From Patiria pectinifera (lineage: Eukaryota > Echinodermata > Asteroidea > Valvatida > Asterinidae): a stretch of DNA of 64,000 nucleotides. The translations under genes were made by a program, and so were the position numbers. How positions within the stretch are numbered: the first letter of the stretch is position 1; each line of letters begins with the position of its first letter. This document shows, piece by piece, positions 27,215 to 40,793 of the stretch. The notes beneath the pieces are model-generated. The model ran no database searches. It saw only the letters and a program-made list of their open reading frames with translations, and was not told the origin of the DNA. The stretch lies in the NCBI GenBank assembly GCA_029964075.1, contig CM057144.1, positions 8,083,281-8,147,280 on the forward strand, read 5' to 3'.

Positions 27215-27420
27215 GAGACATTATGACATCATCAAGTACATGGCGCCCTCTAGCGGCCAGTTTAAAATAACAATTGCTCATTTCAAAACCGTATTAAAGT
27301 CTAAATGTTATCAAATTTAACATACTTGATATTTAAACAATATCAAATAAGATTGTGGAGTTCCAAATTGATGACGTTATCAAAGCGGAATTTACTACAG
27401 GGAGAAGTCTAAGTTGATCA
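27215..27420 (+). mobile_element. diverged fragment of the Helitron-like family
   Basis: Blocks ATGACATCATCA, GGCGCCCTCTAGCGGC, CTTGATATTT, GTTCCAAATTGATGACG and AAAGCGGAA follow the order seen inside the units at 20.4-23.3 kb. No terminal hairpin is present, so this is an old internal fragment. Confidence 0.55.
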
Positions 27421-30400
27421 ATTCATCCACTAAATTTAACTTTATCAACACGACAGCAGTTGTGTCTAATGAATGGATCCCCATTATTCAACGAACAACT
27501 ACAGGAGCAATCTTGTTTTTGTACATCATAAAATTATTTACGAATAATGACTTAATTGAAGCACACCTTATGTGTATATCAGTTAACAACATACGAAGGT
27601 CTGCACTAAATTAACTTTTTATCATATCATTAGTTAGATTTTGATGTGCATTTGTAGATGATGCTAAAAATTGCCAACGGAATGGTCTTCAGGTGTTTGT
27701 TCTTAATACGCTATCATAATCAGGGAATTCAAAATGTTAGGAAATTGTTACTTTTAGAAAAGTTTTGTTGTTGTTATGTAAAAGGGCAACAGATTGTTTA
27801 AAATTCATAACATTCAACCCGTGTATGCCATTGTGTTAAAAAAAAAAGCCCAAAAGTATTAACAAATACTTTAATTGCTGTTATTGACATTTTGTACTCC
27901 TTAGCTCTATTTCCTGTTTCTATAAACAGAGCTTCTACTGGACTTTTATGCGTCTATTTACTCCGAAGATAAAATGAAATTAAATGTTTGCAAAGTATTG
28001 AACGTGAACTTGAACATGGGGGAAATTGTGACATGCTTTGACTTTTTTGGTAAAGTACAGAAGGACATGCATTTGTATGGGCACACAAATTAGAATAGAA
28101 AGATTACTATTGATTCGCCGGTGAGCAGGGGAAAAAATTTAAGTTTATTTAATTATGATTCACCACGGAGGAATTCACATCCAAAGAAAAAGGTCTGGGA
28201 AATTGGAAAATCATATTTGTGGAGGATGAAAAGGATCAGCTGCCTGGGGCATGTATGTACGAAGGTAGTCAAGGGCATGAGCTTGACGAGAAACAAATGA
28301 AGTCTCCTGGTCAATTGTAAGTAAATCTAATTGGCAAAAACCCACACAAAGCCCCATACTGCACCAAGCTGGAGCGGAACAATGCCAAGGAGGAAAATGC
28401 AGATTGCATGTTGATAAAAAAACATCCCGGTCTTTGCCTGTCAAGTCAGAACTGAGAACTATCTGCAGATTCCCTGGGTAAATAACATGACTCTGTACTT
28501 CCATACCGTAGAGCCGGTCTTGTTAATTTCATCATAATGTAACTTGCATGCAAGCCTGGGCGATATCGGGTTTGCGTGGCAATGAGGTGCTGTAATTTCA
28601 TGCTAAATATGTCTAATGTGAGTCTGCTTTATCCAATTTGTTCCTTCTTTTCCGATTTCTCCCCCTCTCTCACTGCTGGTTGTGGGTGGATGCAAAACCT
28701 CGACCGCTGTAATCATCTTAATGGCGAACAACGTCGGGATGTCTCGGTAAATAACCAAGCGTAGAACTGATGGAAACTCAGGCAGAAAGGACGCTGGAGC
28801 TCACGGTATGATGCCACGACTTGAGTCTTTAGGGACTTCTGCTGTATCCCTATCGCTCCATTAAGAAAGATTGCACGGAGCTTTTAACTACTCAAGTCGC
28901 AAGAGAGATCCCCGTGTAAACCGACTCACTTAGGATTCCAGCGACTTTTCAAGAAATCATCCCTATTCTCTACGGATTGAGCCTTTAGTTACCTTTGAAG
29001 TACGCTCTTCTTCTCAGAGTAAACGTTTCTTGAGAGGGAGCTTACTTGTATTGTCGATTTTTCCTTGGGGTAAGAATTTGCCCATTTTTGCAAAAGCAGA
29101 ACCGTTTTGATATGAATGGCCACAGAAAGGTGCATATTACTCCACAAGGAATACAGAAATATAACAGTTTTGCAAAATTCTCTTTATTTTTGAATAATTT
29201 CTATATGCGTCCTCTGTAACTTGGTCATACACATACTATGTATTATTAACATTGATTTATCCCGACTACTCATGATCACTATATTTACATTTATGCAAGC
29301 GTTTTCATGATGAGAATCACAATTCAGTAGTCTTCCTTACGTAGATTTTGCTTTTGTGGGGTTTTTTTTCAGTCATTAAGTATTTGTTTGCAGCAGTCGT
29401 GAAATTTTAGTCCCCTTTAGAGACAATCAAGCAGCGTTTCGACTGTATTTATAATGTTCATTATGTAAAAAGCACTGTCCCCCAATGGTGGGATACAAAC
29501 TGAAAGGTTATCAGCGTAATTGGATTTCCCCAGAGTCGTCGCAAGCTACTTTGATGTCGCTGTGGAATATCTTATAATGCGCACCATGCTAACCAATTAA
29601 AGAAATTACGATACAATACCATACCTTGCCATCTTCGGGAAGAAAAATTAAACTTTTGCTTGACCTTGAGTTTCTTCGTAATTCATTTCGTTGTCTTCGA
29701 TTTTTTCCCCCGTTTTCTCCTGTGGATCGCATCCCCTTAATTGGATGCTTGTATGTATCATTGTCATCTCCCCAAACGAGCCTAAAAAGCTACGAACGCC
29801 AAAGTCAATGCAATTTTCCGTCCTGGTCTCCCGCTGCGAATTATCGACAGCGTAGTCAGACTGCCGTGTCCTGACAAGTGCCGTGCAGACGTGGTATGAA
29901 AATGAATCCGAGAGTTTGACGTTACTGAGATGCATAAGCAAAACAAAGAATCTTCTCACAAGACAAAGACAGCAGATAGCCTAGCAATTGTGTAGCCCTA
30001 TTGAAGGAGTTCCTTCAACATAGTGGAGTTTAGTACAACATTTGAGAGCGCCATTGAGATTTCCTCGTTTACACGCTGTCCCTTAACCTACATATACACA
30101 CACCATCATATTTCTCTTCTATTGTGCGGCCGTTCATAATTTCCAAAAAGAGCTGTATTATGTGGGGGGAATTTCGTTAATAAATTACACTAGGAATTAA
30201 TGCGGCATGTTAAAACATGGTTATTACGAATGCAAGAAGAACCGTTACGTAGATCGCCTTGTAAATGTAAATCAAAAATTACCACTGAACTTGGGTTTAA
30301 AAGCTGATTCTTACGATGATGAATCCCATCAACATTCTAGCATTATACGTCTCCTTTCCAAAATGCGGCTCGCCTAGGCATTATGTTACAATTATGGTGA

Positions 30401-33400
30401 TTTCTTTTCCGCACGAACGAGAAAACCTGAGCGAATCAAGTTTAATTTTTGAACCCGAGTCCGTCAGATGTGATTTCCCGACGGATTGTGAGTGGTAGAG
30501 AGGTCTCTCGCCTGAATTCACCTTGGGCTAGGGTCTGGATACAGGCATAGGCGATGTGAGTGGCTGAGCTTATATAGGATTGGTTCACTCAAATCCCTTT
30601 TAATATTAAATTGATGACTTAAGAGAACTCAAGATAAGCCAAGACATGATACCCAGCCTAGACAAACAAAAAATATTGATATTGAGTAGTATCCTTTAAG
30701 TTTATCAATAAATGAATTACATCGTATTACCTAACAATATTATCATCCCATCCTGATCCAGCAAAACAATGGTGTTGGTCATGAGTTTCTTTGGAGATGC
30801 ATTGTTTTCAAAATTGTGCGATTTTTAACGAAAGTACAATGAACACACACTACTTCAAATTAACCAGGTTTTTCTTACTGTTAATGGATTTGCCGTCGAA
30901 TATGGCTTCAAAAATTAATATGAAAATTGTGCTGAATTTTATAACTTCAGCGACATGATACACTGTTACTTTTGGGTATCTGGAGGCCTGAATGCTGCTT
31001 CAATCAAACATACGTGGTTTCAGAATCTAAACTGGGTTAAACTACTTGAACATTTTGACCGTCCGGGACTGGCTGCGGTATAGGTTGATATCTTATTCCG
31101 TGTCATTGGGCAATGTGTTTATAGCGCAGTCAGCCGGTATAAATAAGCTCACGATCTCTCTGGGCCAGAGACTGCCGGTATATTAATGTTGCTGATGCCG
31201 ACATGAAGGATGCAGGTTTAATTTGACGTGAGCGGCAAGCGGAAACAGTCAACGACACCGATCGCTAAAAAACGCTTTGGCAATCAACTTCGAATCAGTA
31301 GTACGCGTAGTCTTACCACACGAGGCATGGCCGTATAATATCAATATGAGTTTCCAGAGTTTCGGTGCATCATGAATAATAGCTCATGTTGTTCCTTAAA
31401 AAAATAACGAAAACGAAAACTTATCTGCCGGGATATTTCAACAGAAGTTATACCACTTTTTAACACAAAAGCTTTAGAATCATTGACATTTATGTGCAAT
31501 GTGACATATGAGTTTACTATGTCGAATGGCTTACGTTAAATGGCGATATGATTTAAAATATGAACAGGTTGAACATTGAACAGAGTTTCGGAGACAAATG
31601 ATTCTTTAAAAGTTGCAACTTAAAAGACATTTTCATGTAGGCCTATTACAATTTTGGGGGTTACATTTTGTTTTCAAACTGTGTTCCCCATAGTTTCTGC
31701 TACCGAAAAGAAAGGCCAGCCCTGATGTATCTTACTTCATTGTTTGAAGACTAAGTCAAGATGCTGAAATGTTTAAATGTCACCCTACAAACGAATTACG
31801 ATATCGGCTTTTGACTATATTCAGTCGTTTGCTGAGTATTAAGCAAAACACGGCGAAAGATCACCAAAATCATCCAAATGGAGAATTTTATTATCTGTAT
31901 GTTGATAGTTTACCTGATCGTGTTACTTGGTCCCTTTGCCTTTTTCGTTCTCCTCTCTCGCTGTATTTTCCTGGCGGTCTGTTAACCTGGGTTTTTTCCG
32001 TTTAGACTCATTATCATTACTGTTATCCTTATTAATTTACATTATTATTGTAATAGGGGTCTGTATGGCAGTTATGATAGTTTTGTCTTTTCCAAGACAG
32101 CCCCTGTTCATTATTTTTCATCATTCATTATTTGTATTGTTTCTCAATCATTTGTATTTTATAAAAACAATTCTGAATCTGTGAAGGTTTGGAATAAATA
32201 ACGTCATTCAATTAATTGTCCATGCGCACACGGTCTGGCTGCGTGCGAAGCTTGTTCCCACCAAACTTGAGCCATTTATAGCTCCAAAGATGCAAGGGTC
32301 AATAAAAAAAGTATGGCGGGAAATCTGTATTGTTTGACGTATTAATTAAGAAAAAACACTGACTGCTGTGTTTTTAAAGATATAAGACAGCGATATCTTC
32401 AATGCAAAGTAATCTGTTCTGTATGAATTTGCCGTATAGGCCTATCCTAAAAATCTCGATGCCTGCTGTTCACCCAAGTTTCATTGTCATATTCGGTTAT
32501 CAGTAGATTGTCAATGTATACCACGCTCAGTCACTTTGAACGATCAAGGGACTTTGTTCTCTCCACAATAAATCCTTTCCAATTTTTGTGTGTTATCTCA
32601 TTTTAAAAATCGAAACAAGAACGCAAAAGTCACAGATTTCATAAATAAAAAACTTAATAGTCGTTTAATAAGCGGCGATCGCCTTACAATTAAGGCATTG
32701 ATCTGTTGGCCGGATCGCCCTGTGAAGTCTCCCTCGTGAAGCACGGGCGCCTGGTCCTCGCTTGGTTGAGCACCTTGGTTGTTATCATACAATCTCCTCA
32801 TCCTTACCATCGCGTCTCCGATATTCCCATTGCTACTCTCTACGCCAGCGGCTTGGTGTCCTCATGTAACAAGCTCTTGCACGACCACTCCACCTTCTTG
32901 CTGTTATCGATGGTGCGAGCGCTAATATCGTGAGACGTTCCCGCTGGCCGTAATTTGGTTAAATTTGGCTGGCTGTGCGATCCTCATGCACGACTGCCCC
33001 GGCCGATCGGCGGTTTCCGCCCGTCTAGGAGTGGAGTGGTGAGCCAGCGGTCTACAACGCGGCACTCTACCATTATTGCTGGGCACAGACGGTTTCCCGC
33101 TGGCGAGCTAAATGGCCGTGCTAGCTTTAGTTTTGAGCGAGTGGAGCAAAACCCTAACTGCCTTGCTGTGGGAATTGATCAAGAGCAGAAAGGCATTGAG
33201 TCGAAATGTGTGTACTCGCAATGGTTTGGAAGGCAGCAAGTGCTTCAACATAATTACGGCTTGTCATAATCATTTAGAAATTAAACACAAATCAAGTAGG
33301 CTAACATACCCTTTACCCCTGTGACCCGAGTTGGAATCCTATCTTGGCTGACATGGATTGGCTTTCCCATCCCTACTAATTCAATTTTTATACCTGATTT

Positions 33401-33659
33401 TTATATCGGAGTTCCCCCTTCCCCTAAAACGGAAAATTCGTCAATGTCTTCTCCCTCTAGCTCTCAGAATTGTCACCAAGACGTTCACTTAATAATTATA
33501 TCTGCAAAACTCTCCGAGAATATTCAATGGCTAAACAAACGAAGAAAGAATGAAAGTGGGGGAAAAACCTTGTCCTGCAACAACCGACGGCTTAGTGAAC
33601 ATTTGATATACATGTTTGGTAGGTATCATAGGTCCCCGTAACATGTTACAAATTGAATA
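27421..33659. other. no gene recognised
   Basis: Six kilobases of AT-rich DNA with frames up to about 104 codons. None has family resemblance or splice support. A TATAAATA word lies at about 31137-31144 in a slightly GC-richer patch, and a GC-richer stretch with overlapping frames runs from about 32.7 to 33.3 kb. Neither could be tied to a gene. Confidence 0.5.
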
Positions 33660-34622
33660 TAGGTTTTCCCGTCTAATTTCGCAACTTGTTCATTCAATCA
33701 GACAGATTGGTCTTTTAAACTCGCATAAAAACGTTCAAGCTTTTTCACACCTGGTTCAATTAAGCGATCGTTGAAAACATTTCAGGGTATTTTTGTTCAC
33801 CTCTCAAACTATGCAGCAAGTGACGCAACTTGAACATTTAGTTTTGTGAGATTCAGATTTCAGTCCGGCTCGGGAATTCACTTTGATGCATACGTTTACA
33901 AAAGTAACACTTGCTCCATGAAATTGGGCAGTTGTATTCGCAATATAGTGTGTTATAGTGTTGCAACAGAAATCAGAATAACACGAATTTTGAGAAAGCT
34001 TTACATAGGAATGTACAAATATATTATATATATATATATATATTTATAAGAAAACTATAAGTGCCTGCATGCAATGAAATATGAAAATGCATAACAGAAC
34101 TTTTAAAATGTGGTTTTAAAGTGATACAAGAAGGAATTAAATGTTACATACTTGCCGATAGAGCATTACGTAAAAAAAAGACTTTCCTCTGCAGACTAAA
34201 CTTGCCGATGTATTAATTTGTTTGATCACTTTGTGGAAATGTCACATAAATAAAAAGGTAATAAAAAGTGTATAAACTTCTTTAAATAAAACTTTTTTTA
34301 TCGCCAATACGATTAACGTTTGGCGAAATTGAAACGCCGAAATTAAAATCCTAATTTGAATGCACTCTTACGGTTAAAAACGAATATTTTTTTATCAAAT
34401 TGGCCTATTCTTTTGCGAAATTCAAACGCGATAAACGAATTAAAATATACTTACGCGAACAATTTTTAAAGTACACTAATTTGAAAACATTAACAACGAA
34501 ATCAAAAGTTGCAACTGCAAATTATAAATTAACATTCGTACCGACTCCGAAAACCTCATAAACTGGTATGTACATTTTGTCTGATTGAATGAACAAATTG
34601 CGAAATTTGTCAGGAAAACCTA
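33660..34622. mobile_element. TIR DNA transposon, TAGGTTTTCC family, copy 1
   Basis: The left end TAGGTTTTCCCGTCTAATTT (33660 on) and the reverse complement of the right end agree over about 50 bases through TTGTTCATTCAATCAGACA. TA flanks both ends (33658-33659 and 34623-34624), fitting a 2-bp TA target duplication as in Tc1/mariner-like elements. The interior is AT-rich, with repeated CGAAATT.AAACGC words and an (AT)n run at 34021-34043, and no coding capacity. A second member with the same termini lies at 51.1-52.2 kb. Confidence 0.65.
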
Positions 34623-37600
34623 TATTAATTTTTAGAATAAAACTTTGAAATAGTTTTGTACGGTTTATATTAATACATGTATACCATACTGTGTGCCTTA
34701 TAAAAGTAATTTAAAAGTGTCACTTTTTTTTAGAATTCAAATTGAAATTTTACAATATGATGGCAAATTGCACTGTTCACAGACGCCTGAAATTGTTGTC
34801 GCCCTTTCAACGCTATATGTAAATGCTTATCACCTGAAAGTGTACAGTCAGAAAACAAAGTAAACCTTCCAGTGCTCACAAGATCGGTATGATGCAGGTC
34901 ATGAAACGATAAACATTAACTTTTTTACGCTCAATCTTCAACGCTTATGATAATTGCAAAATTCCATCTTGTCCTGGGTGCACGAATCGTTCTTTGTAGA
35001 GGTTTTCGTTGTTAGTTAAAAGCTAACTCATAACGATTTCCTGAGACTAGAAAATAAATAATAATACGGTATATCTGAAAACAAGGCTGCAACTGTGTTG
35101 CCTTTGCTTACCTATAACCTTAGTTTTACTGGAGGAAACTTTAACTTTTGGATGGTGTTTGAAGGTTTTTCCCATATTTCGCAACCTTGTATACGTCTCA
35201 GTTCATTGCAAACTGTGTTTTAGCCTTTTTTACCACTGTATTTCTGTTGTTTCAGGTCAGCAAATAAATTGTACGCATGTAAGGGTGGGCAACCATGTAT
35301 TAACACCTTCTATCAGCCGTGCCTTCCCCTAACGAAACTGACACGTGCTGCTGGAGAAACCCTGTCCACTACCACTACGAACTTTGTATCACAGAGCCAG
35401 ATGACTGCGGGGTGCAACCCCATAGCCTGCTAGCTGTGACCTATTAGCAACGAGCCATATAACACGGGCAAATAATGAATTTTCATACATCCAACGTGTC
35501 TGCTCGTCTCTTCCCAGGTGCAGCAGATTCGAAATTAGACGGCTGTTTTATGTACAACGGTACTTAATTTCATTAGAATTGATATCAATTAATCCAGATC
35601 AGCAAACGAACGAAGACCATGAGTTCGTTCACTATTTTCAGGCGGAACGAAGAGACAGACTGGAGTGCAAAATCGTATCGGTACGATGTCCCAACCAGAT
35701 TCAAGCGATATCTTTGCTCCAACACTATTAGATAATGAAAATAGGATGGGTCGCATTTTTTTTAAAGAAACCTTTGCGAAACTTTGGTGGACGCACTAAA
35801 AGATGGCAATTGGAAGTGGGTAGATGCTTTTGTATTCTCCAGGTTTGCCCAGAACAAGGCCCTCCTATCATCCTCGATATATCTCCAAAATGTTAATAAT
35901 TAGACTAACTAACTATATTTTTTTCTGTCATTTCTCATTTCGATCCAGGCTAATTGTTAATTTTAAGTGAGAATATACAGGTGGAAAGATCATTAACAAG
36001 GTAGAATGCACACAGCTTCAGCCTAAATTTTGGCGGGTTTTGTGATATTTCGGGATACAAAAACTTTGGTCCACACAAAGCAGCCGTTGGAGCGCCGTCC
36101 ACACGTTTCTTTTTCCAAAACGTTGCTTGAAAAGTATTTGCTGTCGATGTTTTGAGGTCTTAATATGGTACAAGGTTTTTATACTCAAAACATATTGACA
36201 TTTTACCAAAAGAAGGCAACTTATGATTCGAAAAAAGACTCCTCGTCCGATATAAAGAAACAGAATGTGTTCTATTTTCTCCAAAACATGTAAGGTATGT
36301 GACTTTCTTTTGAACCAGACCTATGAGAAGTAGTAAGTAATAGTTAATCTCAAACAGTAGATTTTGGCATTCTCTGGGCCAACGTACACTTTTAAGTATT
36401 GAAAATATTTTTCTACACTTTTTCGCTCAACAGTCGTCGAAAATGGAGCTTGCTTTGTACCAGCTGCATTGGGCCTGCTATCGTTCGCAGCCGGTTTAAT
36501 TTCCGGCCCTCGGTCTCGGACCGGTTCGATTGTATCACGTGCAGACAAGGCCTAGCTAGGAAGATATCCAACCCTAACTATCCAATCGGCGAGTTCACCG
36601 CGTACGCTGTCTTGGTTAATTGGGTGTAAAGAGGGGGTACAGGCAATGTCATGGCACACACTCTCTCAGACCAACCGTCTGCTGTACACAAGCTGGTTCG
36701 CTTACACCTGGCACAATGTTTTATTCTCCATTAAGAACCCTCATTAGGTCACTTACATCCCCAAATTAACAATGAATGCCATACCATTGGTCCTCCGCGA
36801 GGCTGATTGTCGATGAAGGAATCTGCATCACATTACATGAAATGTATTAAAGGTGATGGTGATTGTGGCCGTGGTGTACGTTGCTATAATTATTATAGCC
36901 GAGTATGACACTCAACTACATTTGTTTTTTCGATCGTGGAATATCACTATGTAGCCGAACAGCCCTTATTTTTGAAATTAAAAGAACCTGAACGCTAATA
37001 CAAACCTATTTAGTCTCCATTCTCGTAGCGCATGTTGTGTGGACCTCACATTTCAAACGGTGAATTCAATATTCTAATAGGTGGCCCTTGTATCAATCGG
37101 ACATGTAAGCATGACGCGAATCATTTTGATGAGAGCCACCGATTGACCGGCCGACCGACCGACCGACCGGCCGACCGACCGACCAATCGACTGATAGTAT
37201 CATGCACTGGTCCTGGAGAAGCTTTTCGAGACTTGTCTTGTAGTGTCTACACCACATGTGAATAGTCGGGCGCCGCGTGTACTTTCATGATACATATGTA
37301 GGCGATAAGTCTCCATTTTCATATTTCCATCACGGTATGGCTACAGCTTATCCTATTATGCCATTTTGAATATAATTGAGTTGGCTCTGGGACCAGCTTT
37401 ACTAGGCAAAGGCACAGGTAACATTCTCAAAGAAATTCACAACACCATACAAAAAGCAAGAGGGTGTAGCCGAACCAACACTGCGTGAAGAGGGTGTACA
37501 GGTTTTCATATTCATATTTACAGTTCTGCAAAGTAAGAAAAGGCAATTTGAAAGATTACATGTAAAGTAGGTGATATTGAACAAGATCTACATGACAGAC

Positions 37601-37836
37601 CCAATCATACTTGATAACCACTGAGCAGTATTACAACAACATGTAAGCAGTGTTTGCATTGTACTCTATTTTAGAAGCCGGGTGGTGTTAGACCAACGTA
37701 CGGAGACTGTTGTTAACTTTACAGAAACTGTTGTGAACTTGACCAAATTAAGTCTAGTGTGGACAGCTAATAAACTACAAAATTACAAAGTGTCGACTGT
37801 CGATTGGTAGTTTTACTGCACTGTAAAGTCCCGGGC
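34623..37836. other. no gene recognised
   Basis: AT-rich DNA with only short frames. It contains the GACC microsatellite listed separately. Confidence 0.5.
37139..37190. repeat. (GACC)n-type microsatellite
   Basis: About twelve tandem CCGA/GACC units with a few single-base variants. Confidence 0.85.
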
Positions 37837-37845
37837 GGACGGCAC

Positions 37846-38251
37846 GCGTAATTTTTTTCCTAGGAGGGTTAGGGGCAATGTCATGAATAATTCAGTTTTT
37901 CCTTTGAATCATTGCAAGACTTTTCTCTTTCTATTTTCCCCTTAATTTAAAATTATCTCAGTGATAAATTTGGAGAAGAAAAATAGCTGATGAAAATGAG
38001 CAGCGACGACGTGGATTCGAACCAGGGATCTTTGTATCCATAAGCTCATCTCGCTATCCACTAGGCTACTGTGTGATAGCTCGACGACAACCGTTCTTTA
38101 AAATGCTTTAATGTATTGTAACTAGTTGAGTAACTAACAACAATGCTGTTGATGTCATTGTCCGTTCTCATGGATAAACATAATTTTCCCATCGAAACTA
38201 CTGAATTATTCATGACATTGCCCCTAACCCTCTGAGGAATAACAATTACGC
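37846..38251. mobile_element. 406-bp MITE with 9-bp target duplication
   Basis: Inverted ends GCGTAATT...AATTACGC continue through TTCCT, GAGGGTTAGGGGCAATGTC and ATGAATAATTCAG, about 60 bases each. The element is flanked by the direct repeat GGACGGCAC (37837-37845 and 38252-38260). A 9-bp duplication points to the Mutator-like (MULE) superfamily, although 7-8 bp readings are possible because the edges are self-similar. The interior contains the tRNA-like block listed next and no protein frame. Confidence 0.75.
38010..38076 (-). pseudogene. tRNA-like sequence inside the MITE
   Basis: On the minus strand TAGCCTAGTGGATAGC fits a pol III A-box and GGTTCGAATCC (38013-38023) is a perfect B-box, spaced as in a tRNA. 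The anticodon arm does not pair and the acceptor stem is not evident, so this is not a working tRNA. It is a tRNA fossil or SINE head captured by the element. Confidence 0.55.
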
Positions 38252-38260
38252 GGACGGCAC

Positions 38261-39291
38261 TGCTATGTAAAATGACGGTATAACCACGTGACTTCCATGT
38301 GTTCGCATTGTACTTTATTTGATTTTTGTTCAATTTTTTGTTCGCTTTAGAAACTAATCTCTCTTTTTTTTTCAAATAGTTTGAGTCCACCCAGCAGCTT
38401 TGCAACTCATTCTTCATACGTCTGTACTCTCTTACACAGGACTCCTGATGACATCCACATCATACTACCTGCTCCAACCAGTACCGAAATCAAGAATCTC
38501 AAAGACGAAGAAGACTGTTCACCTATACTTCCCAGTCACAACTGCAAGATTCCTGATCCTTATAACAATTTCATCACCCATTAAAAACCACGTTTTCCTC
38601 TAGCTACAGTTTTGTAAGTCACGATTTGGTACACAAATTAATTACATTTCCATAAGTTACATGGGCCTTCTTAATTTCCATATTTTTTTCATTTTTCTAT
38701 TTGTGTCCTTGCCTTGGCTATTAAGGATAATAATGGAATAATTACTACATAATTTCTTATCATCACGAGGCACACTGGTATAATCCTGTAAAAACTCAAA
38801 TCAGTGTGATCGCTAGCCGCAAGACACATTTTCGTGTTCAAAATGCAACCCCTAATGACATTTATTATCAAATCATTTCGAACAACTAACCAATATGAGA
38901 TCATTTTTTACTGTTTAATGAAACACTCATTACACTCATGACACTCGCATGTCATAAAGCTATTTTGATGTGAAAAATGTAACCCCCAGTAATATATATT
39001 TTTTTCAAATCATTTCGAACAACATATTACCAAGATAAGAACATTTGTTACTGTTTAATAAACACTCACAAGTCTAAATTTATTTGAAGAAAATAAATAT
39101 TTGATTGCAAAGCACAGGTACTCCTTTAAACTCTCTTTAGAATTTCAAAACAAAATCTGCCTCGCATCCCCCTTCATTAACCAACAATTTGCATTAGCAC
39201 TCATTGGCAAGTTGATGGCTGTATAATTGACAAAACATAAATCAACTACTAAGAAAGCGTACTAGAGTAACAAAAACACAAGATAACGACA
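38261..39291. other. no gene recognised
   Basis: AT-rich DNA. A 67-codon frame at 38381-38584 is open but unlike any family I know. Confidence 0.45.
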
Positions 39292-39490
39292 GGGCCCAGT
39301 TTCATGGCACTGTTTTACTATTGCGTGCATTGAGATTTCTATTTTTACGTCACTGATTTAAGCACATTTTTTCCTCCGGGGTTAAGCGTATATTTTGCTG
39401 TGCTCGTGCTGCATACGATCTCCATGAAAAAGACGGAGGCTGTGTTAGCAGAAAATGTGTGCTTTGGCAGCGCTATAAAATTGGGCCCAG
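39292..39490. mobile_element. GGGCCCAGTTTCAT-type MITE
   Basis: GGGCCCAGTTTCATGGCACTG on the left faces the inverted CAGCGCTATAAAATTGGGCCC on the right, about 200 bp apart, with AT-rich DNA between. This is a small non-autonomous TIR element. No clear target duplication was found. Confidence 0.5.
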
Positions 39491-40247
39491 TTTTTAATAA
39501 TGGCTCTGTGATTATTTATGATTACACCTTTTCACAGAACTTTAATAGCTAACTCAATTATGTCAAAGTATTGCCCTTTCATTAATGCACAGACTTTATT
39601 ACTCATTAAATTAGTTATTTGCCGTTTTTGTAATAAACACTTTCAACAGCATTTAGTGTTTCAGATTTGAAGTGTTCCGTGATGTGTGTTTACTTTTAGT
39701 TACTCTCTAATCTCGTCTATGCGCCCGATTGGGCCACTAAACGCGTTTTAAATGAAACGATGTTAAAAAGACAGAGCCTTTCAAAGTAGAATATAAACGT
39801 CCGCACAACCATCCTTTAAACACTGGGTGTTTTGTGTTATTCTTGCGAGAACGGGTCACAATTTTGTCCCCGAAAAATCGAGCTGTTCAGTGCTAGTTGT
39901 AATCCAGACGCACAGTGGTTTGCTTTCTTCGAACGTTTAAGAAACAACATTTGTGTATTGGTGTTGTGTGTATTATGTACCGCACACACAACGTGTAGCG
40001 TACATAAATAGGAAACGACTTGAAAGACATATGGGTATGCCACAGAATGTCCGTCGCGTCTGATGTAAACAGCCGGGGTGGTTTTTTTTTTTTTCGTCTT
40101 TTCTCGGGAACGGTGAAACATTAGGTTTGTTTCCTTTCAACCTTTCAACCATTCCTTTGAAATAGTATCAGTAAATAATCCAAAACTGAAATTGTAGGCC
40201 ATAATGCCCATAATGCCCCTTCATTAATGTTAAAAACTGGGCCCAAT
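39481..40247. mobile_element. second GGGCCCA inverted-repeat element
   Basis: TTGGGCCCAGTTTTTAATAA at the left is repeated in inverted form, TTAAAAACTGGGCCCAAT, at 40230-40247. The left terminus is shared with the preceding 200-bp element, which suggests two related insertions or a composite. The interior includes a TG-rich stretch and no convincing gene. Confidence 0.45.
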
Positions 40248-40793
40248 GATTCACTATAGGCCTACATGTACAACCCGATGCCAAATATTGAACTCGAAAT
40301 CTTATAATGACATCAACTTCTGCTCAATATATAAAAACACTCCAACATTTTTTCTAGATCAAGATTTTATATATGCATCCTCCAGTACTCTAATGTTATA
40401 TGCCAACATGCCAATGCAAGACATTTTTTACTGCCACAAATCTTCACATGTGAACCAAACCATGAGAAGTTTACCTTCTAGTTAGAATTACACCTTGTAT
40501 CAATTTGTGCACACCAAAAATTAAGCATGCTCCCCATTTTTATTGCAACGTTTTCCTGCAGGCTACACTTCATATTTGTAACTTAGACAGGATCCCTACA
40601 ATTATTCCTATGGCTCATCCTAAAATCTTGGCAAGTCTTTTACATTCTTCTGCGCTCACCTTGCCACCTCACATTTCAGATATTACCACTGTTGAGGGCG
40701 CTATTTCCCCAAACCCGTCGCCATTTGCATTACCATCAAACTACATGTACAATGCACAACAAACAATTCAAATTTTCATTAATTACTCTCTTT

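Noticed and set aside
28211-28504. A 97-codon minus-strand frame with a possible acceptor (CAATTAG) before its last 40 codons
   Set aside because: It reads rather like protein at its end, but I recognise no family and no upstream exon. Transcript data would decide.
38010-38076. Functional tRNA gene
   Set aside because: The A- and B-boxes are good, but the anticodon stem does not pair and no acceptor stem is evident.
38381-38584. Open frame of 67 codons with coding-like composition
   Set aside because: Too short, with no splice signals or family match.
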